A stretch of DNA of 64,000 nucleotides from Conus ventricosus (GCA_018398815.1 JAFLJL010014638.1:22188-86187), one strand, 5' to 3'. Positions 24,743-35,711 are shown, counted from the stretch's first letter. Numbers and translations: made by a program. Notes: generated from the sequence alone by a model not told the origin.

Positions 24743-24831
24743 GGCCTACGCTGCATCGGGGTCATCTGGAGGCAGTTGTGACAGCCCAGACTGACAGTGG
24801 GGATGTGGCCACCATCACTGTAGAAGACAAG
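24743..24831 (+). CDS. NDUFS4: NDUFS4 exon 2
   Basis: The acceptor is TGCCGTGCAG| at 24,742 and the donor AAG|GTGGGG at 24,832. The 89-base exon begins with two bases that complete the split codon of exon 1 and ends in phase 0, matching exon 3. It encodes 29 residues including TAQTDSGDVATITVEDK, which aligns with the pre-core segment of animal NDUFS4 (human has an Ile-Thr-Val-Asp-Glu-Lys motif here, directly before the conserved core). The polypyrimidine tract is weak, so the exact acceptor is supported mainly by phase. Confidence 0.85.
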
Positions 24832-25111
24832 GTGGGGAGGACTGTTACTTTGGACTGATAGTGGAGGAACTGTAGACAGTCTCCCTCTGTTCTGTCTCAT
24901 CATCTGCCTTTCTCTCTGTCTGTCATCTGTCGCTGCCTTTCAGGTCCTCATTCTTTCTTTGCAGGTCAGGTAATTCAGTCAACGTGCCACCAGCAAATGC
25001 AAATGCTGGTGGTCAAATGGATTTCAGAACTGAATTACATGTCGGATGACCTGAACGTTCGCTGTCAGCATTCTGAAATCTCTGAAAACATGGCACCTTA
25101 ATATCAATCTG

Positions 25112-25508
25112 AAATGGCTATCAATCTCATCATTCTCACTCACTGCACTGGCTATCAATCTCATCATTCTCACTCACTGCACTGGCTATCAATCTCATCA
25201 TTCTCACTCACTGCACTGGCTATCAATCTCATCATTCTCCCTCACTGCACTGGCTATCAATCTCATCGTTCTCCCTCACTGCACTGGCTATCAATCTCAT
25301 CATTCTCACTCACTGCACTGGCTATCAATCTCATCGTTCTCACTCACTGCACTGGCTATCAATCTCATCATTCTCACTCACTGCACTGGCTATCAATCTC
25401 ATCATTCTCCCTCACTGCACTGGCTATCAATCTCATCATTCTCACTCACTGCACTGGCTATCAATCTCATCATTCTCACTCACTGCACTGGCTATCAATC
25501 TCATCATT
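25112..25508. repeat. 34-bp minisatellite, about 12 copies
   Basis: Unit GGCTATCAATCTCATCATTC + TCACTCACTGCACT with few variants. A 164-residue open frame over it is a by-product: 34 is not a multiple of 3, so three units give the periodic peptide. Confidence 0.97.
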
Positions 25509-25580
25509 CACAGCCCTGATGTGGCCCTTTGCGGTCGGCTGGGCTATAAGCAACATTATCTTATGTTATCCTAATCTCAT
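25509..25580 (+). mobile_element. LINE 3' end fragment
   Basis: CAGCCCTGATGTGGCCCTTT followed by TTATCTTATGTTATCC. It is a near copy of 19,919-19,990 and is inserted in or beside the minisatellite. Confidence 0.7.
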
Positions 25581-25899
25581 CATTCTCACTCACTGCACAC
25601 AAAGCTGATACAGGTAGAATAGACCCACTGTCTTCGAAGACACAGATGTTTTTAGATCACAGTACAGTAGAGTAGCCCCTACAGTCATCTCCTCTTCGAT
25701 CTGCGAAGATCCCTTTCTTCCATTAAGAAAGGGTGAAAACCGTAGTCGCACCTTCTCGCCACGTTAATGTGGGTGTTTCCTCAGGGGACATGGGGCAGAT
25801 TGTTTTCACTAACGCGGCACGGGAGCGGAATACTGGCGCTATATTAAAACTAGATCTCGGCCTCTCCAATCAAGGAAAGCCGCATGCTAGACCAGTCCA

Positions 25900-26271
25900 G
25901 ATGGAGGAGTAAGGCCCCCACCGAGAAAGGAAGGAACTCTGTGCAGGCCCACTGGCGCGTGGACACGACCTGACACTGCTCCAAGCCTTACCCCAGCCAT
26001 GGGATAAATGGCAAGAGCCGAAGTCGGATGTGCTGGTCCTGACTTGTCAGGGGCGTAACGGCAGCACAACGCATCCCCGCTCACATGACAGACAACCTTG
26101 GAGAATCTCGATATGGTGCTCGACCGTTGAGGACCCGCCAGGGTGGAAGAGTGCCGGGCCCTGTGCCTCAAAGGGGCCCAACCAAAGCTACTGGTGGTCC
26201 CCGTGCCCCGTTTCGTGGCAGAGCCAGACGGCGGGTGTCTCGGGTAAAAGCTACTGGCTTGACAGGAGGAG
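25900..26271 (+). other. 5' region of the I-type LINE (possible ORF1 end)
   Basis: GC-rich; one frame from 26,085 reads a basic Gly/Pro/Arg-rich peptide (TRQGGRVPGPVPQRGPTKAT) that runs past the first codons of the endonuclease in another frame. It could be the end of a gag-like ORF1 or the linker before the endonuclease. No CCHC knuckle is visible. Confidence 0.4.
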
Positions 26272-26965
26272 ATGGAGCCAAGGCCATTGGAGATACTGCA
26301 GTGGAATGCTGATGGAATTTCCAGGAAGAAGCTCCCCTTTACTGAAAGACTCCACAAAGAGGACATTGATGTTGCTTGTGTCCAGGAGACCCACCTTACA
26401 GAGAACCTTCGTTTCACAGTAAGAGGCTACCAGACCTACCGTGTGGACAGGGAAGGGAGACACAAAGGTGGAATCCTCATCTTGGTGAAGAATCATATAC
26501 CAGCGAAGCACATCACAGTGGATACTGAGGATCAGGCAGAAATCACTGGAGTGGAGATCACACAGCGGGAGAAACAGATCAGGATATACAATGTATACTG
26601 CCCATCAGATCGACGGCTCTCACTACATGCAATGGATGTTCTACAGAACAGCTGCCTGGTTGTCGGCGACTTCAACAGCCACTCCACAAGCTGGGGATAC
26701 AACGAAACAGACTCAAGAGGAGAGGAGGTAGAGGATTGGCAGATTGACCAGCAACTACATCTACTAAATCAAGCAGATGACCCCCCAACATTCTACTCAC
26801 GCAGGTGGCTATCGTCAACAACACCAGACTAGCCTTTGCCACCAACAATCTGCAGGCGAGCGCACAAAGAACAGTACTGGACCAGCTGGCAGGCAGCGAT
26901 CACAAACCTGTGAAACTTTTCTTCGGCCTCAACCACCATCCTGAGGACTGCAGACCACTGCCCAG
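26272..26965 (+). pseudogene. LINE endonuclease domain
   Basis: Starts LEILQWNADGISRKK (strand 1 with catalytic Asn). Then come DVACVQETHLTEN (catalytic Glu in QET), GYQTYRVDREGRHKGGILIL, the YNVYCPSD strand, LVVGDFNSHSTSWGY (GDFNxHxxxWG, metal-binding Asp/Asn) and, after a shift near 26,805, LDQLAGSDHKPVKLFF (SDHxPV, catalytic Asp-His). This is a complete set of APE-type endonuclease motifs; the enzyme nicks target DNA to prime reverse transcription. Confidence 0.88.
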
Positions 26966-27060
26966 GTGGAACTACAGAAAAGCTAAATGGGAAAGATTTC
27001 TCCATCCTCACTGACGAGTATGCCGCCAACATCAATACTCGTCAGAAAGATGCGAACAAC

Positions 27061-28960
27061 ATGACCAAGGCCTTCAATGCGGCAATACTGAAAGCAGCCA
27101 TAGAAACTATCCCAAGAGGAGCCAGAAAGAACTACAGGCCCTACTGGACTGAAGAACTCCAACAGCTGGAAGATCAAGCGAACGAAGCAAGAGAAAAGGC
27201 AGAGAAGGAACCATCAACAGAAAACAACATCAACCTGAAGGAAAGAACTGCCTTGTACAAAAAGGCCTTCATCCAGGCAGCAAGAACCAACTGGAAAAGG
27301 AAAACAGAAAATCTCAATTTGGAGAAGGATGGAGCAAGACTGTGGAAACTTGCCAAAGCAATGAACGATGAAAGAATGTCAACTTCACCAATCGTTCTAG
27401 AAGACAACGGAGGGACCCTCACTGAAAGCGGGCTGCAGACCACCTCATAAGCAGCTTCGAAAGGATCAGTGACATCAAAGTCCCAAAAGATAGAGAGAAG
27501 GAAGTGTTGGAACAACAGAAACACTACAAAGACATGGACACAGAGGAAGAAGTGATGAAAAACTCTTCTCAGAAAAAGAACTGAAGGAAGGGATAAAGCA
27601 GATGCAGAAAGAGAAATCACCAGACCTGATGGCATTACAAATGAGATGCTACAACACTTAGGACCATCAGCAAAGAAAACCCTTCTTAATATCTTCAACG
27701 CCAGCTGGAAAAATGCATCAGTACCTCAGGCATGGAGAGATGCTACCATGATCCCGATTCACAAGAAAGGAAAAGACAAGACCAAGGCAGACAGCTTCAG
27801 ACCCATTAGTCTGACCAGCTGCGTAGGGAAGCTCATGGAAAGGCTAGTCAACAATAGGCTGACATGGTACCTGGAGAAGAAAGAGATCATCTCTGACAAG
27901 CAGGCAGGATTCAGGCAACACCGATCCACTGAAGACCAGGTCGCTTACATTGCGCAAGAAATGGAGGATGCACTACAAGACAAGAAGCATACCATTACAG
28001 TCTGGATCGACCTGGAAAAGGCCTTTGATAAAGTGTGGAAGAGTGGGCTGAAGCTGAAGATGCACAAGTACGGTATCTCAGGTCTCATGTTCAAATGGAT
28101 CAGCCAATACCTGACCAACAGAAAAGCCCGGGTACAGAACAGAAGGCACCAAAGCAGACAGAAGATCATGAAGGAAGGCGTTCCACAAGGTGGAGTTCTC
28201 CTCCCCTACGCTTTTCATCATCTTCATGAACGACATCCTCGATGACATCCCTGCATGGATCCATGGTGCAATCTACGCAGACGATCTTGCCATCTGGTGC
28301 TCTGAGCAGTACATAACAACAGCCACTGTAAGGATCCAGGAAGCCCTGAGAAAGATCGAGACATGGACAAAAAAGTGGCTCGTAACCATCAATGCCAGAA
28401 AAACCACATACACCATCTTCAGCCTGGCTACAAAAGAACAGAGTGCACGCCTCCAGGTGAATGGTCACGTCCTCCCACAGGATAAGTCACCCACTTACTT
28501 AGGAGTCACATTTGACCCCAGGATGACTTGGAGACACCAGATCAACAAGTGCACAGAAAGAGCCAGGCTACGTTTGGCATTGATGAAGAAGTTATCAGGA
28601 ACTTCCTGGGGAGCCGACCACAACATCCAGAAGAAACTGTACCTTTGGGACGAATTAGACCTGTCCTAGAATATGGTACAGCTGCCTGGGGGACAGCAGC
28701 CAAGACCAACCTAGACAAAGTTGCCAAGGTCCAGAACCAGGCGTCCAGGATCATCACCGGCGCTCTCAAATCAACCCCGATCCAAGCCATGGAAACTCTG
28801 ACAGGTCTTCAAAGCCTTGAAAGCAGGAGAGATGCCATAATCCTCACCCAAGCTGCCAAATTCAAGAGGATGAAGAATCACCCCATGAACAAAAGAATGT
28901 CAGAGCCAACCAAGTGCAGACTGAAGCGCAGCAGTTTTGTGCACAACGCTCGTAGACTCG
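27061..28960 (+). pseudogene. LINE reverse transcriptase and thumb region
   Basis: Linker (RKNYRPYWTEELQQLEDQA), then RT motifs: MIPIHKKGKDKTKADSFRPI, SLTSCVGKLMERLVNNRL, DKQAGFRQHRSTEDQVAYI, VWIDLEKAFDKVWKSGL (catalytic Asp), KEGVPQGGVL(SPTLF) across a one-base shift at about 28,200, IYADDLAIWCSEQY (catalytic YADD, about 28,275), SPTYLGVTFDPRMTW, then RPVLEYGTAAWGTAAKTNLD and KVQNQASRIITGA. Frameshifts lie near 27,450, 27,560, 28,200 and 28,650. All catalytic residues are still encoded. Confidence 0.9.
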
Positions 28961-29099
28961 AGAGGCAGGACCCTGAACTGCTACAGCAAGGGGAAAAAGC
29001 AGATCCCAACTCACAGCTCTGTACCCGCTTGGAGAAGGGACCAGTTTCCGGAAGTCAGAGAGACAATCCCAGGCATTCTCTCAAAGGGCACACAATCAG

Positions 29100-29958
29100 A
29101 ACCAGAGAAGAAAGCACTAGCTCTAGACCATATAGAACAGGCTTACCCCAAGGAGCTGTGGACGTACGCATACACAGACGGCTCAGCAGAGGAGGCTACC
29201 AGAAATGGAGGTGGAGGAATATTCCTAACCTTGAAGGATGGAACTCACGTCCGACAAGCCATCCCCACTGGCAAATTCTCCACGAACTACAAAGCTGAGG
29301 CAGACGCATTGCAGACAGCAGCGGAGACACTGTGCGCAAATAGAGAGGCCATACATCCCAAAATCGTCATCTTCTCTGATGCACTGTCAGTACTGCAGGC
29401 TGTACAGAACCCAAAGAACAAGGACCTCAACCCCCTTGTCTCTGCCCTTGCTAGACTGCAACAGGCCACTGAACTAACTGTCATTCAGTGGATACCCTCA
29501 CACTGCAACATAGCAGGCAATGAGGAAGCAGACCGACTGGCGAAGGAAGGAGGACAGCAGCCACAAGAGGAACAGGAAATCTCCTATGAAGAGGCCAAGA
29601 CGATCATCAAGGAGAAGCAGAGGAAAAGATGGCTTCAGCTACATCCAGAATATAACCAGACAGATCCCTACCACCTCCTACCCAGACCAGACCAAGTGAA
29701 CATTGTGAGGCTGAGGACGGCCACTCCAGGCTACACCATCACATGTTCACAAGGTTCCGCATTGGCGAATCTGCAGTGTGCCCCTGCGGTACAGCCCCAA
29801 TGACAGTGGAACACTTCCTACAAGACTGTCCAACTCACCATGACCTGAGAGCAGAGACCTGGCCTGCTGACCAACCGATGAGGGAGAAACTCTACGGATC
29901 TCTGGAGGACCTCCGCCGGACGGCAGCCTTCATCAGTGCATCTGGGGTTCCTGTCTGA
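29100..29958 (+). pseudogene. LINE RNase H domain and C-terminal Cys/His motif
   Basis: LWTYAYTDGSAEEATRNGGG carries the first catalytic Asp of RNase HI. NYKAEADALQTAAETL carries the catalytic Glu, IVIFSDALSVLQAV the second Asp (SDA.S.L), and VIQWIPSHCNIAGNEEADRL the QWIPSHxxIxGNExAD block with the last His/Asp. After a shift near 29,740 comes FRIGESAVCPCGTAPMTVEH ending LQDC, a CxCx(8)HxxxxC-like zinc site common at the C-terminus of I-group LINEs. The stop is at 29,956-29,958. This is a complete RNase H. Confidence 0.9.
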
Positions 29959-30115
29959 GCGAACGAAGAAGAGAAGAAGATCTCTTCATCTGTCAGCTCA
30001 GTGGCTGTGTGGCTGTTTCTGTAATTGTCACTTTACCGCTGAACTGTTCATACTGGTATGATAGTAGGAAAACATCTGTTAAAAAAAATACAGCTATGGT
30101 ACAGAAAGGTTGAAC

Positions 30116-30530
30116 TTGAAGGAGGAGGGAGGGATTAAAGGGCCTGAAATGACCTAAAGCGATGCGGTGTGTGTTGAAGAAAGTATTTGGTCATCAGTCT
30201 AATGGTACCACTGCTCAACGTGGAAAAGAGGTTACTTTGAGGGACTGTGGCTGTTTCATTGAACTTGCTGTCTATGTAGGGGGAAAAAAACCCAAAAAAA
30301 ACATGATGATACAGATCTTTCAAATGTTTGGCTGGTGAAAATGTTGGTGGGCCGGTAGAATGTTTTACCCAGAGATTAGACTTGCTTGTGACAACATGCA
30401 CACTTATCCAGCTCCACTTTCTGTCGTTGTTTCTTCCTTATGTCTGCCTGCCCCTTTGTCTGGTCTCTTCTGTGGTGTCGTCTCTTCTGTGATGTCATTC
30501 ATTCATGATTTCTGATTTCATTTTCATAGT
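30116..30530. other. NDUFS4 intron 2, nothing recognised
   Basis: No repeat unit or reliable open frame is seen between the LINE tail and the next minisatellite. Confidence 0.5.
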
Positions 30531-30534
30531 ACAT

Positions 30535-30965
30535 TCAGGTAAAGGATGAGAGCCAAGAGTAAGGATTGTGATGATGTTGAAGACTCCATGAAGACTGACA
30601 TTCAGGTAAAGGATGAGAGCCAAGAGTAAGGATTGTGATGAAGACTAACATTCAGGTAAAGGATGAGAGCCAAGAGTAAGGATTGTGATGATGTTGAAGA
30701 CTCCATGAAGACTGACATTCAGGTAAAGGATGAGAGCCAAGAGTAAGGATTGTGATGATTCTTAAGACTGCATGAAGACTGACATTCAGGTAAAGGATGA
30801 GAGCCAAGAGTAAGGATTGTGATGATGTTGAAGACTCCATGAAGACTGACATTCAGGTAAAGGATAAGAGTGAGGATTGTGATGATTCTTAAGATTGCAT
30901 GAAGACTGACATTCAGGTAAAGGATAAGAGCCAAGAGTGAGGATTGTGATGATACTGAAGACTCC
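30535..30965. repeat. minisatellite, unit about 65 bp, about 6-7 copies
   Basis: The unit contains ACATTCAGGTAAAGGATGAG, AGCCAAGAGTAAGGATTGTG and ATGATGTTGAAGACTCCATG. Units vary by deletion of 15-25 bases. CAGGTAAAG in each unit resembles a 5' splice site. Confidence 0.95.
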
Positions 30966-31129
30966 ATGAAGGCTGCTGATGAAGGAAGTGTCATAAGATG
31001 AGACGGGGTGTGGTAACCATAGTGATGGCATGGGATGTGTGTCACTGAGGTGGTGCACAAGATGACACTTGAATAAAAGGAATCTGTGTATGTCTGCTCT
31101 TATGTGTACCCACATGTGTGCTTTGAACA

Positions 31130-31534
31130 ATGGTAACATCATTAAACATGTGAGGCAGCAGACAATGTCCCCTATTACTGTGCAGATGGACATTTCCCAC
31201 TGACCGGTGTGCCAGAGGAGCATGTCAACTTGATCAAGACGTTGTGTGTGTGGGGTGGTGTATTAACAATGACAACATGTGAGGCAGCAGACAAAGTCCC
31301 CTATACCTGTGCAGGTGGACAGTTCCCCACTGACCGGTGTGCCAGAGGAGCACATCAAAACACAAGTGTGTATTAACAATGACAACATGTGAGGGAGCAG
31401 ACAAAGTCCCCTATACCTGTGCAGGTGGACAGTTCCCCACTGACCGGTGTGCCAGAGGAGCACATCAAAACACAAGTGTGTATTAACAATGACAACATGT
31501 GAGGCAGCAGACAATGTCCCCTCTACCTGTGCAG
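31130..31534. repeat. tandem copies of the NDUFS4 exon 3 acceptor and exon start
   Basis: Three incomplete copies precede the true exon. Exon-like starts lie at about 31,186, 31,315 and 31,425, then the real one at 31,535; spacing is 129, 110 and 110 bases. Each copy holds the pyrimidine tract, TGTGCAG, and about the first 45-50 exon bases (GTGGACAGTTCCCCACTGAC onward), then returns to intron sequence. If spliced, the second and third copies run into TGA about 25 codons in. Confidence 0.93.
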
Positions 31535-31710
31535 GTGGACATTTCCCCACTGACCGGTGTGCCAGAGGAGCACACCAAGACACGCATGGTGCGCATCTTC
31601 GTCCCCGCCCGCAACGCCATGCAGTCCGGAACCTACGGCATGCGGCGCTGGAAGATTGAATTTGACGTGCGGGAACGCTGGGAGAACCCCCTCATGGGAT
31701 GGACCTCCAC
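31535..31710 (+). CDS. NDUFS4: NDUFS4 exon 3 (conserved core)
   Basis: The 176-base exon has acceptor CTACCTGTGCAG| and donor CAC|GTAAGC. It encodes 58 complete codons starting [13 protein letters not shown], then [36 protein letters not shown], and two bases of a split codon. These are the signature segments of the ETC complex I subunit NDUFS4 (GVPEEH, RIFVPAR..MQSG, W...[13 protein letters not shown]). The next exon, expected to start with the conserved DPLSN segment, is not in the sequenced part and may lie in the N gap. The exon has the highest GC of the region and no frame damage. Confidence 0.97.
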
Positions 31711-32800
31711 GTAAGCTGCAATGTTCCTGTGTTTCTGTTCTTTTCACAAATTAGGGGGGATGGTTGGAGGAGGGATGTGTGGGGATGGGATGGACCTCCA
31801 AGTAAGCTGCAATGTTCCTGTGTTTCTGTTCTTTTCACATATGAGGGGGGACGGTTGGAGGAGGGATGTGTGGGGATGGGATGGACCTCCACGTAAGCTG
31901 CAATGTTCCTGTGTTTCTGTTCTTTTCACAAATGAGGGGGATGGTTGGAGGAGGGATGTGTGGGATGGGATGGACCTCCAAGTAAGCTGCAATGTTCCTG
32001 TGTTTCTGTTCTTTTCACATATGAGGGGGGATGGTTGGAGGAGGGATGTGTGGGGATGGGATGGACCTCCACGTAAGCTGCAATGTTCCTGTGTTTCTGT
32101 TCTTTTCACAAATGAGGGGGGGTGGTTGGAGGAGGGATGTGTGGGGATGGGATGGACCTCCAAGTAAGCTGCAATGTTCCTGTGTTTCTGTTCTTTTCAC
32201 ATATGAGGGGGATGGTTGGAGGAGGGATGTGTGGGATGGGATGGACCTCCAAGTAAGCTGCAATGTTCCTGTGTTTCTGTTCTTTTCACAAATGAGGGGG
32301 GATGGTTGGAGGAGGGATGTGTGGGGATGGGATGGACCTCCAAGTAAGCTGCAATGTTCCTGTGTTTCTGTTCTTTTCACATATGAGGGGGGATGGTTGG
32401 AGGAGGGATGTGTGGGGATGGGATGGACCTCCACGTAAGCTGCAATGTTCCTGTGTTTCTGTTCTTTTCACAAATGGGGGTGGTTGGAGGAGGGATGTGG
32501 GGATGGACTGGACCTCCACGTAAGCTGCAATGTTCCTGTGTTTCTGTTCTTTTCACAAATGGGGGTGGTTGGAGAGGGATTTGTGGGGATGGGGTGGACC
32601 TCCACGTAAGCTGCAATGTTCCTGTGTTTCTGTTCTTTTCACAAATGGGGGTGGTTGGAGGAGGGATTTGTGGGGATGGGATGGACCTCCACGTAAGCGC
32701 AATTTCTGCTTTCTGCTTTTCACAAATGGGGGGTTGAGGGGGATTGTGGGATGGGATGGACCTCCACATAAGTGGCAATGTTCCTGGTTCTGTCTTTTCA
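31696..32800. repeat. tandem copies of the NDUFS4 exon 3 end and donor site, unit about 90 bp
   Basis: About 12-13 units, each beginning GGGATGGACCTCCA(C/A) and GTAAGCTGCAATGTTCC, so each repeats the last exon bases and the 5' splice site, then an intronic CTGTGTTTCTGTTCTTTTCA and a G-rich stretch. The last units shorten and decay towards 32,800. Long open frames on both strands are by-products. Confidence 0.95.
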
Positions 32801-33000
32801 CAAATGGCCTCCGGGGGTTGCGACCTTGGTCGGAGGGTTTGCGTGGTCCATGGATCCTCAGCTTTGCTGGGGCATCATCTTGGATAGCTGTTTTTTCACA
32901 CTGCTCTAGGGGAGGTGCGACCTTGTGGTAGCGACGGGTAAGGAGTGATCCCTGTAGGCTTTGTCAATAGGCAGGGGGATCTACAAGATAACCCGCCTTC

Positions 33001-34000
33001 NNNNNNNNNNNNNNNNNNNNNNNNNNNNNNNNNNNNNNNNNNNNNNNNNNNNNNNNNNNNNNNNNNNNNNNNNNNNNNNNNNNNNNNNNNNNNNNNNNNN
33101 NNNNNNNNNNNNNNNNNNNNNNNNNNNNNNNNNNNNNNNNNNNNNNNNNNNNNNNNNNNNNNNNNNNNNNNNNNNNNNNNNNNNNNNNNNNNNNNNNNNN
33201 NNNNNNNNNNNNNNNNNNNNNNNNNNNNNNNNNNNNNNNNNNNNNNNNNNNNNNNNNNNNNNNNNNNNNNNNNNNNNNNNNNNNNNNNNNNNNNNNNNNN
33301 NNNNNNNNNNNNNNNNNNNNNNNNNNNNNNNNNNNNNNNNNNNNNNNNNNNNNNNNNNNNNNNNNNNNNNNNNNNNNNNNNNNNNNNNNNNNNNNNNNNN
33401 NNNNNNNNNNNNNNNNNNNNNNNNNNNNNNNNNNNNNNNNNNNNNNNNNNNNNNNNNNNNNNNNNNNNNNNNNNNNNNNNNNNNNNNNNNNNNNNNNNNN
33501 NNNNNNNNNNNNNNNNNNNNNNNNNNNNNNNNNNNNNNNNNNNNNNNNNNNNNNNNNNNNNNNNNNNNNNNNNNNNNNNNNNNNNNNNNNNNNNNNNNNN
33601 NNNNNNNNNNNNNNNNNNNNNNNNNNNNNNNNNNNNNNNNNNNNNNNNNNNNNNNNNNNNNNNNNNNNNNNNNNNNNNNNNNNNNNNNNNNNNNNNNNNN
33701 NNNNNNNNNNNNNNNNNNNNNNNNNNNNNNNNNNNNNNNNNNNNNNNNNNNNNNNNNNNNNNNNNNNNNNNNNNNNNNNNNNNNNNNNNNNNNNNNNNNN
33801 NNNNNNNNNNNNNNNNNNNNNNNNNNNNNNNNNNNNNNNNNNNNNNNNNNNNNNNNNNNNNNNNNNNNNNNNNNNNNNNNNNNNNNNNNNNNNNNNNNNN
33901 NNNNNNNNNNNNNNNNNNNNNNNNNNNNNNNNNNNNNNNNNNNNNNNNNNNNNNNNNNNNNNNNNNNNNNNNNNNNNNNNNNNNNNNNNNNNNNNNNNNN
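33001..34000. other. assembly gap (1,000 N)
   Basis: Exactly 1,000 N, so a placeholder of unknown true size. It hides the start of the LTR at 34,001 and possibly the last NDUFS4 exons. Confidence 0.99.
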
Positions 34001-34989
34001 ATTTAAGAAGTAAGATGAAGATAATATATATTTTTTATAGCCGTTAATTTAATGCAGTCTCTTACCTGCTTCGATGAAAGACTAACGAATATTCCTGATT
34101 GTTGGTTTCTGTTATGCTCAGCCTGTGTTGAGCTGGTTGGTGTATTAGTAGACCTCCCTCGCCCATCATGCGAGTGGCTGTTAGGATTTAACAGCATGGT
34201 CAGACTGTACTGACTGCGGGGTTCCAGTACCCTTCTTTCTTCTTTCCTCTCAGTTACCTTTTCCCTCCTCCCTGGGGCTTCACCCGGAGCTTGCACTGGT
34301 TGGTGCCGCGCACTGGTTGGGCCACGCACTGGTTGGGACCGCGCACTGGTTGGTGCCGCGCACTGGTTGGGACCGCGCACTGGTTGGTGCCGCGCACTGG
34401 TTGGGGTCACGCACTGGTTGGGCCACACACTGGTTGGGACCACGCACTGGTTGAGGCCACGTACTGGTGGAAAAGCCCGTGGACTTGGCTGGACGGTCCC
34501 GATCCCCGTCTAGGACCTCCAGCAACAACGCCTCGTCCCCTGAGACGCGCTCTCCACCGTCTGTTTGTGCGTGTCAAGGGTGTCGGCCTTGAACAACTCT
34601 CTTCAAGAACCGACCCGGTTTGGGGCACCTAGTGCGACAGGGTGCTCCCAGTAGACTTTGGAGAGGCAGGAGTGTGAGGGCACTACATGACAGGGAAAGG
34701 GATGGATGCTGGAATTAATTTATTTATGATTATGATTGTGTATGTCGTGTATTGAGATGCTTGATTGTGATTGTGCATGTTGTGCGTGTTGGAATGCTTG
34801 ATTGTAATTGTGCATAGTGCGTGCGTTGAAATATTTATTTGTGATTGCGTGTGTTGATGTGAATAAATGGGGTGTTGTATCGTAATCTTTCTTGTGTGGT
34901 CTCCTGCGAGCGTGTGAGGTCAGTCACTCCCTTCACTCCTATCTAAAACCGATCCTGTCAGGGCAGACCTCCAGGGGTCGGTCGTGACA
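34001..34989 (+). repeat. 5' LTR, right-hand part
   Basis: Matches 39,868-40,896. It contains an array of GCACTGGTTGGG-type units (about 10 copies, 34,293-34,465) and ends GGTCGGTCGTGACA. The start is hidden by the gap. Confidence 0.88.
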
Positions 34990-34993
34990 TTTG

Positions 34994-35011
34994 TGGGGGC
35001 TCGTCCGGGAT
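34994..35011 (+). promoter_or_regulatory. primer binding site, tRNA-Pro type
   Basis: TGGGGGCTCGTCCGGGAT starts four bases after the LTR. It is the 18-base complement of the tRNA-Pro 3' end that is also used by murine-leukaemia-type retroviruses. Confidence 0.88.
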
Positions 35012-35411
35012 GTGAAGGGTTCTGGCTGTCTCTCTCGTTTCGCGGAGTACCTGTCCAGTTTTGTTTGTTTTGTATACGTTTAGTTAGTTTGTCATGGTTG
35101 TTTGTGGGTGGTTGGCTGGTGACTCTAGCATGTAGGGAGTCTTGGTGGCCTGAAGGAACATCCGGTGTGACCGGGGAGTCGAGGTGAGACCAGGGGAATC
35201 GACCACGTCCAGACCTCCTTCCGCCGGGTGCCTCACGCAGGTACGGCCGTAAGTCTTGCCTATCTGTAGCCACTCAGTCTTCCATTCCTGTTTTGTGGTT
35301 AGCCAGTTTTTTTACCGGTGGTTATTGAGTACAGGGGTTGTATCGGACGTTAGTGTCACTTTTTTTTTCCCCTCTCCTGATTCCGTCTGCCAGTTTGTTT
35401 GTTTTTTTCGG

Positions 35412-35593
35412 CCAGCCCCACCGCACTGTTGCTCGTGCTGTGGAGCGCGGTGTTGCCAGAGTGGGAGCAGCCGGACATAGTTTTTTGTTTGTTTTTTTTT
35501 TTGGTGAGCCCCACCGCACTGTTGCTCGTGTTGTGGAGCGCGGTGTTGCCAGAGTGGGAGCAGCCGGAACTTGTCCGCACACACACCACACAC

Positions 35594-35640
<47 letters not shown>
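35412..35640. repeat. duplicated leader segment and (CA)n
   Basis: A segment with CCCCACCGCACTGTTGCTCG and GTGTTGCCAGAGTGGGAGCA occurs twice (about 35,414-35,474 and 35,508-35,568), about 94 bases apart, followed by (CA)n at 35,578-35,640. It lies in the untranslated leader of the LTR element. Confidence 0.88.
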
Positions 35641-35711
35641 CCCTAAAATAGCTGTTTTTCAAGTGGAATTGTCTTTCCCCCTGTATTTGAGAACCGTAGG
35701 ATCTAGTTGTC

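Larger units (their letters stand above)
25640..30115 (+). mobile_element. near full-length I-type LINE with RNase H, in NDUFS4 intron 2
   Basis: Plus-strand non-LTR retrotransposon with, in order, an Arg/Pro-rich 5' region, endonuclease, reverse transcriptase, RNase H and a C-terminal Cys/His motif. It has the domain set of the I group (I, Nimb and relatives), the LINEs that carry RNase H. The 5' boundary is unsure (somewhere at 25,640-25,900). The 3' end is about 30,115, near GGTTGAACTTGAAGG. About six frameshifts prevent a continuous ORF2. Confidence 0.88.

Noticed and set aside
25114..25608. A 164-residue regular repeat protein
   Set aside because: Product of a 34-bp minisatellite; no start context, no independent homology, and it sits in an intron.
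31721..32737. Repeat proteins on both strands ([11 protein letters not shown] / GGPSHPHTSLLQ units)
   Set aside because: Translations of the 90-bp donor-site array beside NDUFS4 exon 3.
32945..34013. Open frames of about 350 codons
   Set aside because: They run through the 1,000 N gap and have no sequence content.
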